A stretch of 16,533 nucleotides of DNA from contig SOIY01000013.1 in the NCBI GenBank assembly GCA_004376785.1, positions 1 through 16,533 of the forward strand, in the 5' to 3' direction. This stretch comes from Candidatus Stahliibacteriota bacterium. Lineage in GTDB: Bacteria; Hydrothermota; Tepidihabitantia; SM23-42. Made by a program: the position numbers and the translations under genes. Every line of letters starts with the position of its first letter. Within the stretch, counting starts at the first letter, position 1. This document shows, piece after piece, positions 14,780 through 16,533 of the stretch. The notes beneath the pieces were generated by a model. That model saw only the letters and a program-made list of their open reading frames with translations. It was not told where the DNA came from and did no database searches.

Positions 14780-16490
14780 TTAACCTCCGATATAAAATAT
14801 CTTTTAACTCTAAACACTTATCTGCAATCAAATTTTTATTGACCTCAAAGACCTCCTTTGTTTCACGTAGAGATATATCAAACTTATTACTCTTCATTCC
14901 TTTCGGGCCAATAGTCAACCTTATTGGAATACCTAAAAGTTCCGAATCATTAAATTTTATCCCAGCCGATATATCACGGTCATCTATAATAATCGAAAAA
15001 CCACCTTTAGTCAATGCCTGATTAATATCATCAGCAGCATTTGCAATCTCTTTGTTTAGCGGATTTAAAACGATAACATAAATGTCATAGGGTGTAATTG
15101 AAATAGGCCAGACTGCGCCATGCTCATCCCCTTTCTGTTCACAAGCCCAAGCCATTATACGTTCCAAGCCAATACCATAGCTCCCCATCACAATAGGCTT
15201 TTCCACACCGTTTTCATCCAGAAATGTTGCACCAAGTATCTCAGAATATCTTGTCCCTAATTTAAAAATGTGGCCAAGTTCAAGCCCGTTATACAATTCA
15301 AGCTCACCCTGACACTTTATGCATTTATCGCCAGATTTTACTTTCCTTAAATTGAGATAGTCTTTCACCTTAATATCCCGTTCTAAATTCAGCCCTCTAA
15401 TATGATAATTATTTTTGTTTGCGCCAGTAATCATACCTCTGGCACCTTTTAAAAGTTCATCCACATAGATATCTATATCATCCTTCCCTACAGGACCTAT
15501 AAAACCAGGTTCAGCGCCAAAGTATTTAATAATCTCATCTGGGGTAGCTGTTTCATAGGAAAAGCCAAACCTATTCTTTATTATATCCTCATTTATATCA
15601 TAGTCGCCCCTGAGCAAAATAAGAATGGGTTTTTTTTCTACAGCTGTAAAAAATATACTTTTTACAAGATTTTGGGGCGTAACATTCAAAAAACCGCTCA
15701 CCTCTTCCACACTTCTCTTATCTGGTGTATGGACGTCAGTAACTTGGGAATCTTCAAATTCAGCAAACCTACCTCTTCCCTCGGCAACTTCCAGATTTGC
15801 TCGATAATTACAATTCTTACAGGCAATAACAGTAGCCTCACCGCCTTCTCCCCTCGCTACAAATTCTTTTGATTCACCAGTTCCCATAAGTCCACCTGCA
15901 GCGTCAACAATCTCGAAATCAAGTCCACAACGTTGGAAAATTTTTGTATAAGCCTCTTTATGAAGATTGAAGCTTTTATCAAGACCCTGTTCATCCCTGT
16001 CCAAACTGTAAGAATCCTTCATAATAAATTGACGTGAACGGATTACTCCATATCTAGGCCTTTTCTCATCACGAAATTTCATTTGGATTTGATACCAGAT
16101 CTGAGGCAGGTCGCGATAAGAACGGATTCTTTTACGGGCTATTTCAGTAATAATCTCTTCATGGGTTGGACATAAACAATAATCCCTATCTTTCCGATCC
16201 TTGAATCGAAACATATCATCGCCATATTCTTTCCAACGACCTGACTCCTCCCAAATCTCTTTTGGCGAAATTGCCGGCATCAATAGCTCTTGTGCACCAA
16301 TCCTGTCGTGTTCTTCACGAATTATATTACTGATTTTCATAAGAATACGCCAACCAAGAGGAAGATAGATATGCACACCTGCAGCTATCTGTTTTATGAA
16401 CCCACCGCGTAAGAGAATCCGATGACTTTTGCTTTCTGCTTCCTTAGGATCTTCACGCAATGTCGCAATTAGAGATTTATCAAATTTCAT
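14772..16490 (-). CDS. proS: Prolyl-tRNA synthetase, bacterial type with editing domain
   Basis: Class II aminoacyl-tRNA synthetase that charges tRNA-Pro. Starting at the ATG at 16490 (MKFDKSLIATL) it is 572 aa, the length of the E. coli enzyme. Motif 2 lies around FRDEKRPRYGVIRSRQF (139-155) and motif 3 is GSYGIGLER (436-444). A YbaK-like insertion (about 240-385), with K277 in the LVKS motif, edits mischarged Ala-tRNA-Pro. Two CxxC pairs (C224/C227 and C390/C393) bracket the insertion and may bind zinc. A TTG start 12 codons upstream is possible by frame, but it lies within the promoter -35, so I reject it. No Shine-Dalgarno precedes the ATG, in keeping with a leaderless transcript. Confidence 0.96.
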   Translation of the reverse strand: MKFDKSLIATLREDPKEAESKSHRILLRGGFIKQIAAGVHIYLPLGWRILMKISNIIREEHDRIGAQELLMPAISPKEIWEESGRWKEYGDDMFRFKDRKDRDYCLCPTHEEIITEIARKRIRSYRDLPQIWYQIQMKFRDEKRPRYGVIRSRQFIMKDSYSLDRDEQGLDKSFNLHKEAYTKIFQRCGLDFEIVDAAGGLMGTGESKEFVARGEGGEATVIACKNCNYRANLEVAEGRGRFAEFEDSQVTDVHTPDKRSVEEVSGFLNVTPQNLVKSIFFTAVEKKPILILLRGDYDINEDIIKNRFGFSYETATPDEIIKYFGAEPGFIGPVGKDDIDIYVDELLKGARGMITGANKNNYHIRGLNLERDIKVKDYLNLRKVKSGDKCIKCQGELELYNGLELGHIFKLGTRYSEILGATFLDENGVEKPIVMGSYGIGLERIMAWACEQKGDEHGAVWPISITPYDIYVIVLNPLNKEIANAADDINQALTKGGFSIIIDDRDISAGIKFNDSELLGIPIRLTIGPKGMKSNKFDISLRETKEVFEVNKNLIADKCLELKDILYRRLNE

Positions 16491-16497
16491 AACATAT

Positions 16498-16526
16498 AAT
16501 ATACCATAAACTTCCAACAAAGTCAA
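16498..16526 (-). promoter_or_regulatory. Promoter of the proS-nusA-infB cluster
   Basis: Minus strand: TTGACT (16526-16521), a 17-nt spacer and TATATT (16503-16498), five of six at each hexamer. Seven bases separate the -10 from the proS ATG, so RNA should start at or within a base or two of the AUG. It is the only good promoter I see for the ten-gene cluster, though upstream sequence beyond the window may add others. Confidence 0.72.
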
Positions 16527-16533
16527 TAGCTCG

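Noticed and set aside
16491..16526. TTG start giving a 584-aa prolyl-tRNA synthetase
   Set aside because: The extension overlaps the promoter, lacks similarity to ProS N-termini, and the ATG form has the standard 572-aa length.
1..16533. CRISPR array, tRNA or rRNA genes
   Set aside because: I found no repeat-spacer pattern and no tRNA or rRNA signatures on either strand by reading; a tRNAscan-type search was not possible.

Overview
The window comes from an AT-rich bacterium with standard stop-codon use: proS, ribF, murA, ispG and pepQ all end in TGA. It makes peptidoglycan (MurA), uses the MEP isoprenoid pathway (IspG), and has an endonuclease-type MutL, as expected for a lineage without MutH. 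I cannot name the taxon. A candidate-phylum, metagenome-derived bacterium is plausible, but that is a guess.

Right block (16.5 kb down to 6.06 kb, minus strand): a tightly packed ten-gene cluster, proS-rimP-nusA-infB-ylxP(DUF503)-rbfA-nrnA-truB-ribF-mutL. It joins tRNA charging, 30S maturation, transcription elongation, translation initiation, tRNA pseudouridylation, FMN/FAD synthesis and mismatch repair. Most junctions overlap. A promoter reads into proS so close to its ATG that the mRNA should be essentially leaderless.

Left block (5.09 kb down to 0.02 kb, minus strand): murA-ispG-glutamine amidotransferase-M24 peptidase-xerC/D-type recombinase. murA is driven by a near-perfect TTGACA/16 bp/TATAAT promoter only 5 nt from its ATG, again predicting a leaderless transcript. 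Genes inside the two operons mostly have Shine-Dalgarno sites.

Middle (5087-6055): the only sizeable space between large genes, and the most interesting part. It holds a plus-strand, single-gene unit with promoter (5284-5311), strong ribosome binding site (5321-5329) and terminator (5634-5671). Its 80-codon reading frame (5334-5576) is interrupted only by an in-frame TGA at codon 20. A two-part hairpin starts 2 nt after that TGA and has the geometry of a bacterial SECIS element: 5 bp lower stem, 7 bp upper stem, GUU apical loop with G first, 21 nt between TGA and loop. The encoded protein resembles the small DUF4242/SCO4226-like ferredoxin-fold family. I read it as a candidate new selenoprotein. 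The rest of the gap holds 15-nt palindromes, a weak mini-ORF and hairpins.

Small repeats recur between genes and at gene ends: a 9-nt tandem repeat after xerC/D, four 8-nt repeats forming the 3' end of ribF, and several 6-3-6 palindromes.
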